Positions 14,433 through 22,127 of a stretch of 64,000 nucleotides of DNA are shown piece after piece. The stretch's first letter is position 1, and the number at the start of each line of letters is the position of its first letter. The DNA comes from a virus: positions 1-64,000 of the IMG/VR virus record IMGVR_UViG_3300027906_000002; one strand, 5' to 3'. A model generated the notes under the pieces. That model was given only the letters and a program-made list of their open reading frames with translations, was not told the DNA's origin and did not search any database. The position numbers were made by a program, and so were the translations under genes.

Positions 14433-14663
14433 ATGGAACCAATGATGATCGCACTGGTTGTACTAGTTGTTATAGGAGCATTTATCCTTGGGGTAACTGT
14501 TTCGTGGCTAGCAAAAGGATACGTTGAAGACTATGTTGAAAACGCTGCCTATGCTAGAGCAGTTATACATCCAGAGATGCTGGATGTTAACGGTAATATA
14601 ATTCATGACGAATTAATTTACCTTCGCAAAGAAACTGAATTTGATGAGGACACTGAGGATTAA
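14433..14663 (+). CDS. Small membrane protein
   Basis: 76 residues with one N-terminal transmembrane helix (about residues 5-27, MIALVVLVVIGAFILGVTV) and an acidic soluble tail. GGAG ribosome site. Function unknown. Confidence 0.62.
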   Translation: MEPMMIALVVLVVIGAFILGVTVSWLAKGYVEDYVENAAYARAVIHPEMLDVNGNIIHDELIYLRKETEFDEDTED

Positions 14664-14665
14664 TT

Positions 14666-15133
14666 ATGCCAGCTAAATCACTTGATAATAGTAACAGTAG
14701 GTTACTTATTAGCGAGGTCTTGAGAAAGGTCTCGAATGCAAAAACTAAAGCAGAGAAGATCAAACTTCTCCAAACAAATAATAGTCAGGCTCTTAGGTCT
14801 CTATTAATATGGAACTTTGATGAGAGTGTCATCTCTATGATTCCTGAAGGTGATGTACCTTACACACCTAATGATGCACCAGTAGGGACTGATCACACTC
14901 GTCTGGAGTCCGAATACAGGGGTTTCTATCGCTTTGTAAAGGGTGGTCAAGATACTTTGAAGTCACTTAAGCGTGAGTCTATGTTTGTTCAACTGTTAGA
15001 AGGTTTATCAGCAGAAGAAGCAGAGTTGTTATGTCTTGTTAAAGATGGTAACTTAACTTCAAAATATAAGCGTATTACTAGAGCAGTAATAACAGAAGCA
15101 TTTCCTGCTATTGAATGGGGTAATAGATCGTGA
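14666..15133 (+). CDS. DUF6433-family T4-like phage protein
   Basis: 155 residues. Order of motifs: ISEVLRKVSNAKTKAEKIKLL, then SVISMIPEGDVPYTPN, FYRFVKGGQDTL, QLLEGLSAEEAELL and ITEAFPAI, which I recognise as the DUF6433 pattern of T4-like phages. Biochemical role unknown. Overlaps the next gene by 4 nt. Confidence 0.7.
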   Translation: MPAKSLDNSNSRLLISEVLRKVSNAKTKAEKIKLLQTNNSQALRSLLIWNFDESVISMIPEGDVPYTPNDAPVGTDHTRLESEYRGFYRFVKGGQDTLKSLKRESMFVQLLEGLSAEEAELLCLVKDGNLTSKYKRITRAVITEAFPAIEWGNRS

Positions 15134-15417
15134 GTAGTAAAGATGTTAGAGTCTTCCATGAAGATTGTGACCCTACACTTGCAAATGATAAGAAATTACC
15201 CTATAGTGCATACTTAATAGAGTATATGAAAGAGGATCGTATTGCCTATGACATTGCTATGACTGGTAGTCTGGTAAGACTCTTTGATCATTACTACGAT
15301 AAGTATAAGAAAGATTTTAGATCTTTTAAACAATCTGAAGGTACTATCAATCCAACATTATGGAACCCACCCAAGAAAGCAAAAGCACCCAACCAACAAC
15401 CTCGAAAGAAAGGATGA
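15130..15417 (+). CDS. Hypothetical protein
   Basis: 95 residues, starting GTGAGTAGTAAAG (GTG start). Tyr/Asp-rich, with YSAYLIEYMKEDRIAYDI and a basic end rich in Lys/Pro. ATGA overlap with the genes on both sides. The same strongly coupled row runs from 14666 to 17312. Not recognised. Confidence 0.6.
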   Translation: MSSKDVRVFHEDCDPTLANDKKLPYSAYLIEYMKEDRIAYDIAMTGSLVRLFDHYYDKYKKDFRSFKQSEGTINPTLWNPPKKAKAPNQQPRKKG

Positions 15418-15659
15418 GTGTATACTTTGACAATAAAGTCAAGGTTAAAGATTCACAAGAAAAGAAAAAGGTTGAAGACATTAAGAGAGGAGCTGAAGCA
15501 GCTGCTAATCTTATCAGACCTTTAGTTCTTATGTTATTATGGAACTGGATAATGCCAGGTCTATTTGGTCTTCAAACGATAGGTTATCTAAAGGCGTTTG
15601 GTCTTTATATAATGTCTCGCATTTTATTTAATCATGAGGATGTAGATTACGATGAGTAA
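15414..15659 (+). CDS. Small membrane protein
   Basis: 81 residues from ATG 15414, chosen because of the ATGA overlap with the previous stop; an earlier ATG at 15360 lies far inside the neighbour. A basic helical N-terminus is followed by two hydrophobic segments (LIRPLVLMLLWNWIMPGLFG and the stretch before NHEDVDYDE). Unknown function. Confidence 0.58.
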   Translation: MSVYFDNKVKVKDSQEKKKVEDIKRGAEAAANLIRPLVLMLLWNWIMPGLFGLQTIGYLKAFGLYIMSRILFNHEDVDYDE

Positions 15660-16299
15660 TGTTTCTTTAGTCTCTGTGACTCCTGATGCAGAGAAAACTA
15701 TTGGTTATATTGCTAGGGTATCTAACCCAAACAACCAAGACAATCCGAAGGTTGCTGGTCTGTTAGCATATTGTATCAAGCATGGACACTGGAGTGTCTT
15801 TGAGCAAGCACACATGACCCTAGAGATTGAAACTACTAGAGGTCTTGCTGCACAGATACTTAGGCACAGATCATTTACTTATCAAGAATTTTCACAGAGG
15901 TATGCTGATAGTAGTATGCTAGCTGATGTAATCCCTTTACCTAAATTACGTCGTCAGGATACTAAGAATAGACAGAACTCTACAGATGATTTGGATAGGT
16001 TTATAGTACAAGATTTTGAATTGGAAATGCAGAAGCATTTCGCAGAAGGAATGAAATTATATAAGAAGATGTTAGATGAAGGTGTTGCTAAGGAGTGTGC
16101 TAGGTTTGTCCTACCACTTGCTACACCAACAAAGCTTTATATGACTGGTAGTATACGTTCGTGGATCCACTACATAGATTTACGTTCTGCACATGGAACC
16201 CAAAAGGAACACATGGATATCGCAGAAGCATGTAGGGATATATTCATAGAGCAATTCCCTGCTACTGCAGAAGCGTTAGATTATGTACACACCCAATAA
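15652..16299 (+). CDS. thyX: Flavin-dependent thymidylate synthase
   Basis: 215 residues. ThyX makes dTMP from dUMP using FAD, NADPH and methylene-tetrahydrofolate. The signature RHRSFTYQEFSQR at 71-83 fits RHR-x7/8-S-x-R, and the C-terminal GSIRSWIHYIDLRSAHGTQKE segment holds the conserved substrate-binding Arg and His. Full length. It supports phage DNA synthesis with nrdAB. Confidence 0.96.
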   Translation: MSNVSLVSVTPDAEKTIGYIARVSNPNNQDNPKVAGLLAYCIKHGHWSVFEQAHMTLEIETTRGLAAQILRHRSFTYQEFSQRYADSSMLADVIPLPKLRRQDTKNRQNSTDDLDRFIVQDFELEMQKHFAEGMKLYKKMLDEGVAKECARFVLPLATPTKLYMTGSIRSWIHYIDLRSAHGTQKEHMDIAEACRDIFIEQFPATAEALDYVHTQ

Positions 16300-16311
16300 C
16301 ACATACCAGAG

Positions 16312-16542
16312 ATGCCTACTTACGATTTTATTAATAAGGAAACAGGTGAGGTTACTGAACATCATATGTCAATGACTAAACTTGATCAGTTCAAAGAAGA
16401 TCATCCAGAGTTGGATAGATACTTTGGTAATCAAGCCACCTCTGCTACTTACGGCAAACCTAAAATGGATGATGGATTTAAGGAAGCCATGTCCAAAGTA
16501 CAGGAGGCACATCCACTTGCAAACTTGAGTCGCTTTACATAA
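16312..16542 (+). CDS. FmdB-like small protein without zinc cysteines
   Basis: 76 residues beginning MPTYDFINKETGEV, the opening typical of small zinc-ribbon (FmdB-like) phage proteins, but no cysteine is present. The rest is polar. Its stop overlaps the phoH ATG (TAATG). In T4-like cyanophages a similar gene stands before phoH; function unknown. Confidence 0.6.
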   Translation: MPTYDFINKETGEVTEHHMSMTKLDQFKEDHPELDRYFGNQATSATYGKPKMDDGFKEAMSKVQEAHPLANLSRFT

Positions 16543-17312
16543 TGCCAAGAGCCAGAAAGAAATCCAACGGTAATGGTAATGGTACTGCACCAATCCAACC
16601 AATGTCTAAGAAGATGATGAAGAGGAAGAAACCTATTGATAAGTCATACATGACTGATATCAAACCTCTTACTGATAATCAAACGATTGCGTTTGATGAG
16701 TATAAGAAGGGGAAGAATCTTCTGTTGCATGGTGCTGCTGGTACAGGTAAGACATTCATTATGCTTTACCTAGCACTACAAGAAGTGTTAGATGAACAGT
16801 CACCTCACGATAAGATATACATTGTAAGGTCACTCGTACCTACTAGAGAGATTGGATTTCTTCCTGGTGATCATGAAGATAAGTCATACTTATATCAGAT
16901 ACCTTACAAAAATATGGTGAGGTATATGTTTGGTATGCCTGACGATAATTCATTTGAAATGTTGTACGATAACTTAAGATCTCAAGAGACCATTGACTTC
17001 TGGAGTACCTCATTCATTAGAGGAACTACATTAGATAATGCTATTGTTATTGTAGATGAGTTCAGTAACTTGAATTTTCATGAATTAGATAGTATAATAA
17101 CAAGAGTAGGTGAGGACTCTAAGATTATGTTCTGTGGTGACATCACCCAGACAGATCTAACAAGAGAAGCAGAGAAGTCTAAGATATCAGACTTTATTCA
17201 GATCCTTCAGGAGATGAATGACTTTGCTTGTATTGAGTTTGGTATAGATGACATCGTAAGATCTGGTCTAGTCAAACAATATCTAATCACAAAATATAAT
17301 CTTGGTTTCTAA
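16542..17312 (+). CDS. phoH: PhoH-like P-loop ATPase
   Basis: 256 residues. Walker A GAAGTGKT at 64-71, Walker B IVIVDEFSN, and a sensor-like MFCGDITQTD. The first 32 residues are basic and disordered. Named after the phosphate-starvation ATPase PhoH and very common in marine phages. The real role in infection is not settled; RNA/DNA helicase-type activity is proposed. Confidence 0.92.
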   Translation: MPRARKKSNGNGNGTAPIQPMSKKMMKRKKPIDKSYMTDIKPLTDNQTIAFDEYKKGKNLLLHGAAGTGKTFIMLYLALQEVLDEQSPHDKIYIVRSLVPTREIGFLPGDHEDKSYLYQIPYKNMVRYMFGMPDDNSFEMLYDNLRSQETIDFWSTSFIRGTTLDNAIVIVDEFSNLNFHELDSIITRVGEDSKIMFCGDITQTDLTREAEKSKISDFIQILQEMNDFACIEFGIDDIVRSGLVKQYLITKYNLGF

Positions 17313-17993
17313 ATGACTTTTACTTTTGTTGATGTTCCACTCAAAGAAATTGAAGTGGAACCTGTGAATAAAGATGGGGTAAGGTTCTACCCTATTCCTG
17401 GTGCTGATAAATACTATCCGAGTGTTACCTCAATCACATCGTTTAAGAACGCAGCATTCTTCGCAGGTTGGAGAAAGAAAGTAGGTGAGCATGAGGCTAA
17501 TCAGATTACTGCTAGAGCAACGCAAAGAGGTACTGCATTCCATAGTATTACTGAAGATTATATTAAGGATAAATTAAATCTTGAAGTTTACTTGGAAAAT
17601 AATCCATTATCTGTTAGAATGTTTCAGTCGGCAAAGACTACTCTTGACCGCATTGATAACATACACTGCTTAGAAACATTTTTGTATTCACATTATCTTG
17701 GACTCGCTGGTCGTGTAGACTGTATTGCAGAGTTTGATGGTGAGTTAGCAGTAATTGATTTTAAAACCTCCACTAAAGAAAAGAAGGAAGATTGGGTTGA
17801 ACATTACTTTGTTCAAGAGACTGCGTACGCAGCGATGTTCCTCGAACGTTCAGGTATTGAGGTAAAGAAAATTGTCACACTCATTGCGGTTGAAGATGGG
17901 TCTATACAAGTGTTTCAGAAATACAATCTTGATGACTATCTACAACTACTTAAGTCCTACATTGAAGAATTTGTTAGGGGAAAGAATGCCTAA
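17313..17993 (+). CDS. PD-(D/E)XK exonuclease, MGME1/Cas4-like
   Basis: 226 residues. Seen: YPSVTSITS and GTAFHSITEDYI (the His/Glu motifs of RecB-type nucleases), GLAGRVDCIAEFDGELAVIDFKTSTKEK (catalytic D, D and K) and YFVQETAYAAMF (the QxxxY motif). This is the set for MGME1/RecB-like single-strand exonucleases. It probably acts in recombination or DNA repair beside gp32. It starts directly after phoH. Confidence 0.82.
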   Translation: MTFTFVDVPLKEIEVEPVNKDGVRFYPIPGADKYYPSVTSITSFKNAAFFAGWRKKVGEHEANQITARATQRGTAFHSITEDYIKDKLNLEVYLENNPLSVRMFQSAKTTLDRIDNIHCLETFLYSHYLGLAGRVDCIAEFDGELAVIDFKTSTKEKKEDWVEHYFVQETAYAAMFLERSGIEVKKIVTLIAVEDGSIQVFQKYNLDDYLQLLKSYIEEFVRGKNA

Positions 17994-18240
17994 AGAAAAC
18001 TTACTTGAAGATAAGTTCTTAACTCCAACTAAATTCTCTGCAGAGATTGAAAGGTTGGTGCATAAGAGCAGTGGTCTCATTACTTACATCGAGGCAGTAG
18101 TAACCTACTGTCAAGAGAATGAGATCGAAATAGAAACTGTACCAAAACTTTTATCAAAACCATTGAAAGAAAGATTGAAGCATGAAGCTCAGCGTCTTAA
18201 TTATATGAAGCAAACAACTAAAGGAGTGTTACCCTTATGA
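17986..18240 (+). CDS. 33: Late-transcription coactivator gp33-like
   Basis: 84 residues from ATG 17986. The central pattern (FSAEIERLVHKSSGLITYIEAV..CQENEIEIETVPKLL) aligns with T4 gp33, which links the sliding clamp with RNA polymerase carrying gp55 at late promoters. This fits the many CTAAATA/ATAAATA boxes in the window. A longer in-frame ATG upstream lies within the exonuclease and is not credible. Confidence 0.78.
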   Translation: MPKENLLEDKFLTPTKFSAEIERLVHKSSGLITYIEAVVTYCQENEIEIETVPKLLSKPLKERLKHEAQRLNYMKQTTKGVLPL

Positions 18241-18578
18241 CAGAGACTACGTTCTTTGAATCAGAACAGGTTCAGGAAAATTTGAATGATATATTTAATA
18301 CCTATCATGAGATAGCTTCTATGACCAATCATCTTCATAAGATGGATGCAGAAGCAAGAGTTGAGCACATTGATAAGTGTAAAGTCCTCATAGATAAGCA
18401 AAAGAATTTTTATACTAGGTTAACTTTAGCAGCTAAGGAAGATGCTGAAGCAGCAGACATGAGGACAAGGATTGATGCCTTGTCTCAAGCATTTGGGTAC
18501 AAGAGTCTCTTGGACTGCATGGATGCTATGCTCGTTACGTTAGGAAGAGCAGAAAAAAGTCAGTCAGAACTTGATTGA
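18237..18578 (+). CDS. DUF1825-family protein of cyanobacterial type
   Basis: 113 residues with FFESEQVQENLNDIFNTYHEI at the N-terminus, then HIDKCKVLIDKQKNFYTRL, which follow the DUF1825 pattern known from cyanobacteria. All-helical. ATGA overlap with gp33 puts it in the DNA replication/late-transcription row. Probably acquired from a host. Function unknown. Confidence 0.62.
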   Translation: MTETTFFESEQVQENLNDIFNTYHEIASMTNHLHKMDAEARVEHIDKCKVLIDKQKNFYTRLTLAAKEDAEAADMRTRIDALSQAFGYKSLLDCMDAMLVTLGRAEKSQSELD

Positions 18579-18603
18579 CATTACCTAAATAGTATGCTAC
18601 GAT
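18575..18603 (+). promoter_or_regulatory. Dual promoter region before gp32
   Basis: TTGACA (18575-18580) with TACGAT 17 nt downstream (18598-18603), and a late box CTAAATA at 18585-18591 between them. Confidence 0.5.
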
Positions 18604-18644
18604 TATACAGTAGCAACAATACACTCAATACGGAGAATACGATT

Positions 18645-19562
18645 ATGTCATTTGCTTCACTAAAGAAAGCTGCCTCTGCTGGTAGCAGTCTTAGTAAACT
18701 GACACAAGAGATAGAAAAACTAAACCAACCTCAGAGTGGTGGAGGTGCTGATGAGCGTCTCTGGAAACCTGAGTTGGATAAATCAGGAAACGGTTATGCC
18801 GTTATCCGATTCCTTCCTGCTCCAGATGGAGAGGACATGCCTTGGGCAAAGATCTGGTCACACTCCTTCAAAGGACCTGGTGGTCAGTGGTACATCGAGA
18901 ACTCTCTTACTACTATTGGTAAGGATGATCCTGTCGGTGAGATGAACAGGGAACTATGGAACAGTGGTCGTGAGTCTGACAAGGCAACTGCTAGAACACA
19001 GAAGAGAAAACTCTCTTACTATTCTAACATCTATGTTGTAAGTGACCCTGCACATCCAGAGAACGAAGGAAGAGTCTTCTTATACCGCTACGGTAAGAAG
19101 ATATTTGATAAGCTAGTAGAAGCAATGCAACCTGCATTTGCTGACGAGACTCCACTAGATCCATTTAATCTATGGAAAGGTGCAGACTTCAAGGTAAAGA
19201 TTCGTAAGGTTGATGGGTACTGGAACTATGATAAGTCAGAGTTCGCTGCACCTGCTACTCTAGGTAAACTAGATGATACAGAACTAGAAGAGATTTGGAA
19301 GAAGTCCTACTCACTCGCTGAGTTTGAAGCACCTAAGAACTTTAAGTCTTATGAGCAACTCAAGTCAAGATTGAATCTAGTATTAGGTAAGTCTGCACCT
19401 CGTACAGCACCTGTTGTTGACGAGAGTGAAGAGGAAGTAGTACCTGCTAATTGGGGTAAAGAAGTATCAGATTTCAGAGAGAAAGTAGGGGCAACAGCAC
19501 CTGCTTCAGCAACTGAAGGTGATACACTCTCATACTTCCAGTCATTAGCAGAGGAGGACTGA
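18645..19562 (+). CDS. 32: Single-stranded DNA-binding protein gp32
   Basis: 305 residues from ATG 18645 (MSFASLKKAAS). It coats ssDNA during replication, recombination and repair. The T4-type core is clear: LWKPELDKSGNGYAVIRFLP, then RKLSYYSNIYVVSDPAHPENEGRVFLYRYGKKIFDK. Unlike T4 gp32, it has no cysteines, so the zinc finger is lost. The C-terminal third is acidic and ends SLAEED, the usual protein-interaction tail. Confidence 0.94.
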   Translation: MSFASLKKAASAGSSLSKLTQEIEKLNQPQSGGGADERLWKPELDKSGNGYAVIRFLPAPDGEDMPWAKIWSHSFKGPGGQWYIENSLTTIGKDDPVGEMNRELWNSGRESDKATARTQKRKLSYYSNIYVVSDPAHPENEGRVFLYRYGKKIFDKLVEAMQPAFADETPLDPFNLWKGADFKVKIRKVDGYWNYDKSEFAAPATLGKLDDTELEEIWKKSYSLAEFEAPKNFKSYEQLKSRLNLVLGKSAPRTAPVVDESEEEVVPANWGKEVSDFREKVGATAPASATEGDTLSYFQSLAEED

Positions 19563-19568
19563 TTATAA

Positions 19569-19612
19569 ACTGGCACAAGGAGGACTTAATATCCTCTTTG
19601 TGCTGTTATAAT
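19569..19612 (+). promoter_or_regulatory. Promoter with half of the early dyad
   Basis: ACTGGCACA (19569-19577), then 29 nt, then TATAAT (19607-19612), the same geometry as the early promoters at 53964-63056; the left half-site is degenerate. A 12-bp hairpin (GCACAAGGAGGA at 19573-19584 with TCCTCTTTGTGC at 19592-19603) lies between. Confidence 0.6.
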
Positions 19613-19633
19613 AAGTATATTAACAGGAGAATT

Positions 19634-20044
19634 ATGAAACTAGCACCATTACTATTGTTTCCATTTCTGATTGCTGGCAGTGCTCAAGCGTACGAGTCAC
19701 AACCAGGCTGGTCTTCATCGAGAAAATGTATACGCAAAGAATATAGAGAAGAGTATGTTCCTGGTACAGCAAACAGTCCAGGATATGTTAAGTCATGGCA
19801 TGATACTATTGAAGTACCATGTAGGCCATGGAGATCATCACCCCCTAGAGAAAGAGAACCAAGACCAATCATTCAAAGAGCACCATCACCTGACGGTAAT
19901 GAGTGTAGTGACGGAGCAGTTCTTGGTGGTATCTTAGGTGGAGGAGCTGCCGCAGCAATATCTCAAGGAGATGGACGCTGGTGGGCAATTCCTTTGGGAG
20001 TTGTAACAGGTAGTGTTATTGGTTGTGATATAGACGGAGGATAA
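19634..20044 (+). CDS. Secreted glycine-zipper protein
   Basis: 136 residues from ATG 19634 with AGGAGA as ribosome site. A signal peptide (LLLFPFLIAGSAQA) is followed by a polar Arg/Pro-rich middle with three Cys, then GAVLGGILGGGAAAAISQGDGRWWAIPLGVVTGSVIG, a glycine-zipper two-helix membrane segment as in Rick_17kDa/2TM proteins. Probably placed in the host envelope; a role in lysis or superinfection exclusion is possible but not shown. Confidence 0.65.
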   Translation: MKLAPLLLFPFLIAGSAQAYESQPGWSSSRKCIRKEYREEYVPGTANSPGYVKSWHDTIEVPCRPWRSSPPREREPRPIIQRAPSPDGNECSDGAVLGGILGGGAAAAISQGDGRWWAIPLGVVTGSVIGCDIDGG

Positions 20045-20046
20045 TA

Positions 20047-20361
20047 ATGACGGAAGAAGCGGTTAGGAAAATTTTACCTCATCTTTGTTATACTAAGGAA
20101 GAAGTTGATATCTTAATCGCTGAAGCCTTAGCAGAAGCACGTAGAATAGATGAAGAGTCTATGCGTAAACATAACCGAGATGCTACTATTATTAGTATGA
20201 TTCTCGGTTTTACTTGTTTAGCATTGTTTTTAGATGGGACACTAAGATTACTCGGTATCATTCCACCTTTTATGGACATAGATATAAGTATAGTTGATAA
20301 GATTGCAGACAGAGTAGAGACTGAAATCCTCCCACTAATACAAAAGATACCGAGATTTTAA
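20047..20361 (+). CDS. Small membrane protein
   Basis: 104 residues: a helical N-terminus (residues 1-45), one transmembrane helix (about 48-70, SMILGFTCLALFLDGTLRLLG) and an amphipathic C-terminus. Starts 2 nt after the glycine-zipper gene, so likely made together with it. Confidence 0.6.
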   Translation: MTEEAVRKILPHLCYTKEEVDILIAEALAEARRIDEESMRKHNRDATIISMILGFTCLALFLDGTLRLLGIIPPFMDIDISIVDKIADRVETEILPLIQKIPRF

Positions 20362-20892
20362 ATGAATGTTTTTGATGACTTTCTTTCTGAGAAAGATGCA
20401 GGTGCTATACAATCCTATATGATGTCAGAGCATTTTCCTTGGTTCTATTCATCAGAGGATCCATCTTGTAAGTATGAGCATGTTTTTTATTCTGCTAAAG
20501 GGGAGAATCCAGAACCAGATAGAGAAATTGCTGCTGGTACATGTTTAATATTAGATCCTTTGATGCAAGCATTGAAAGTTTCTAAACCATTTCTTGTTAA
20601 AGCAGTCTCTATTGCACAAACAGACAATATAATACAGCAAGAGTATGCTACTAGTACAAGGAAGACTGCATTTTATTATGTTAACACTAATGATGGAGTA
20701 CTAGAAATCGCAGATAGTAATACCTCTTATTCTCCAGAGAATATAAAGATTGAGAGTCTTGCTAATTCTATTGCAGTATTAGATGAAGGACTAAAGTATA
20801 AAGGATCTACATGTACTGATCAAGGAAGAAGAGTTTTTATACGTGTAGAGTATGAAGAGCAACCATATAAAATGATAAGAGTCGATAAATAA
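20362..20892 (+). CDS. Putative 2OG oxygenase-like protein, degenerate
   Basis: 176 residues. The N-terminus (VFDDFLSEKDAGAIQSYMMSEHFPWFYS) is typical of prolyl-hydroxylase-like 2OG enzymes and the end (GRRVFIRVEYEE) fits the last core strand with its Arg. No clear H-x-D...H triad is visible (TAFYYVN stands where it is expected), so it may be inactive or use other ligands. Confidence 0.5.
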   Translation: MNVFDDFLSEKDAGAIQSYMMSEHFPWFYSSEDPSCKYEHVFYSAKGENPEPDREIAAGTCLILDPLMQALKVSKPFLVKAVSIAQTDNIIQQEYATSTRKTAFYYVNTNDGVLEIADSNTSYSPENIKIESLANSIAVLDEGLKYKGSTCTDQGRRVFIRVEYEEQPYKMIRVDK

Positions 20893-20922
20893 CTGTTACG
20901 CAAAACTTAAATCATTATAAAA

Positions 20923-20944
20923 AAACCCTCTTTTATGAGGGTTT
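20923..20944 (+). terminator. Hairpin terminator
   Basis: AAACCCTC (20923-20930), loop TTTTAT, GAGGGTTT (20937-20944). A-run in front and short T-run behind, so it can work in both directions. Confidence 0.75.
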
Positions 20945-20981
20945 CGTTATAAAATAGTGTGTAAGTTTCAACACAACACAC

Positions 20982-21149
20982 ATGTCAGGCGATTATTTCA
21001 CCCATGAAGACCAACAGACCGAGTGTAAAGCATCGATTGCAATGGATGAGATTAAGGAGTCACGTTGGCACAATACAAACTATATTATTGAGCTAGAAAG
21101 TATGATAGTTAATGCAAGGTACAGGACTGGAAGTCCCATGCAAGACTGA
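20982..21149 (+). CDS. Small hypothetical protein
   Basis: 55 residues, starting MSGDYFTHEDQQTECK, polar and helical. It stands alone between the terminator and the tail end of the leftward gp53 gene. Not recognised. Confidence 0.5.
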   Translation: MSGDYFTHEDQQTECKASIAMDEIKESRWHNTNYIIELESMIVNARYRTGSPMQD

Positions 21150-21182
21150 TATATTATTCAACTTTTGTTTACCAGGAAACCG

Positions 21183-21222
21183 TAAAAAAAACTCGGCATA
21201 TTTTTTGATATGTAGGGTTTTT
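21183..21222 (-). terminator. Possible terminator of the leftward gp48-gp53 unit
   Basis: Read leftwards: CATAT-N6-ATATG, then CCGAG and eight Ts. The stem is short and A+T-rich; the T-runs on both strands suggest a two-way stop. Confidence 0.35.
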
Positions 21223-21223
21223 T

Positions 21224-22126
21224 CTAATATGAGGAAGTTGCTGCTTCACCACCATCAAATGTTTGAGTTGTAGTTGTAGTGGTGGTAGTTGTAGTGGTAG
21301 AACTGGTTCCTGATGTTGTAGTGCTAGAACTACTTGTTGAAGTTGTAGTAGTCGAGGATTCACCAAGTTTTATAGTTGAACTACCAGGACCGTTATCATA
21401 AGATACTATAGTACCAAGTTGACTTAATGATATTGTTTCTGAACCAGAAACGTATCCCTTTGTATCTAAGAATCTTTGTGCAACACTTAATGGCGTAAAT
21501 TTATCATTCTCATCATTCAATTCTTTATGTTCTTCATAAGCAAGTAATTCGTCAATTTCACTTTCTATTTTATTAATCAGACCTTGAGTAGGAATTCTAA
21601 TAAATCGTTTTTTATCATTTAAATGAGATTCGTGTTCATAATTACTTACTGGATATATTGATTGTTCTTTCGTTCTTGTTGTTCCATCAGGTAGTACTGC
21701 TCTCCAAGATTCATTAACTTCATGACCCTTTTCAATAACTGTAATATCTTCAAATCCCTCTTGCTCCCATATCACTTCACGTGTTTCCCAGTGGTGCAAT
21801 CCATCTGGGTCGCTATCGTATTTTTCATTTATATAATCTTGTAGATCCGATTCCCTTCTAGGCCATTGTTCGTAAATATCAGTTATATTGTTTACTAGAA
21901 GAATTAGCCAATCCATATAAGCAGTACCAGTTACCGCTTCTGCAATTTGTTCTGGTCTTACACCATCAGGTAATGTTTTTAACTCAAATTGAGTTACAAA
22001 TTTGTCTATATCTTCTCTTATTGTAACTCGTCTAAAGATATTTTTAACAAGATCGTGTGTAAACGCATCATCATCTGTGATACCCTTTCCAACATATACG
22101 TTTGGTAAGTGAGAAAAATAAGACAT
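21224..22126 (-). CDS. 53: Baseplate wedge subunit gp53
   Basis: 300 residues. The N-terminal 190 residues (MSYFSHLPNVYVGKG..., GTAYMDWLILLVNNITDIYEQWP) match gp53, which joins baseplate wedges in T4-like phages. The last ~50 residues are nearly all Ser/Thr with an 11-Thr run encoded by an ACT/ACC repeat, then a short tail. Such a low-complexity end is unusual for gp53. One of only two leftward genes here; its start is 1 nt from the gp48 stop. Confidence 0.85.
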   Translation of the reverse strand: MSYFSHLPNVYVGKGITDDDAFTHDLVKNIFRRVTIREDIDKFVTQFELKTLPDGVRPEQIAEAVTGTAYMDWLILLVNNITDIYEQWPRRESDLQDYINEKYDSDPDGLHHWETREVIWEQEGFEDITVIEKGHEVNESWRAVLPDGTTRTKEQSIYPVSNYEHESHLNDKKRFIRIPTQGLINKIESEIDELLAYEEHKELNDENDKFTPLSVAQRFLDTKGYVSGSETISLSQLGTIVSYDNGPGSSTIKLGESSTTTTSTSSSSTTTSGTSSTTTTTTTTTTTQTFDGGEAATSSY

Positions 22127-22127
22127 T

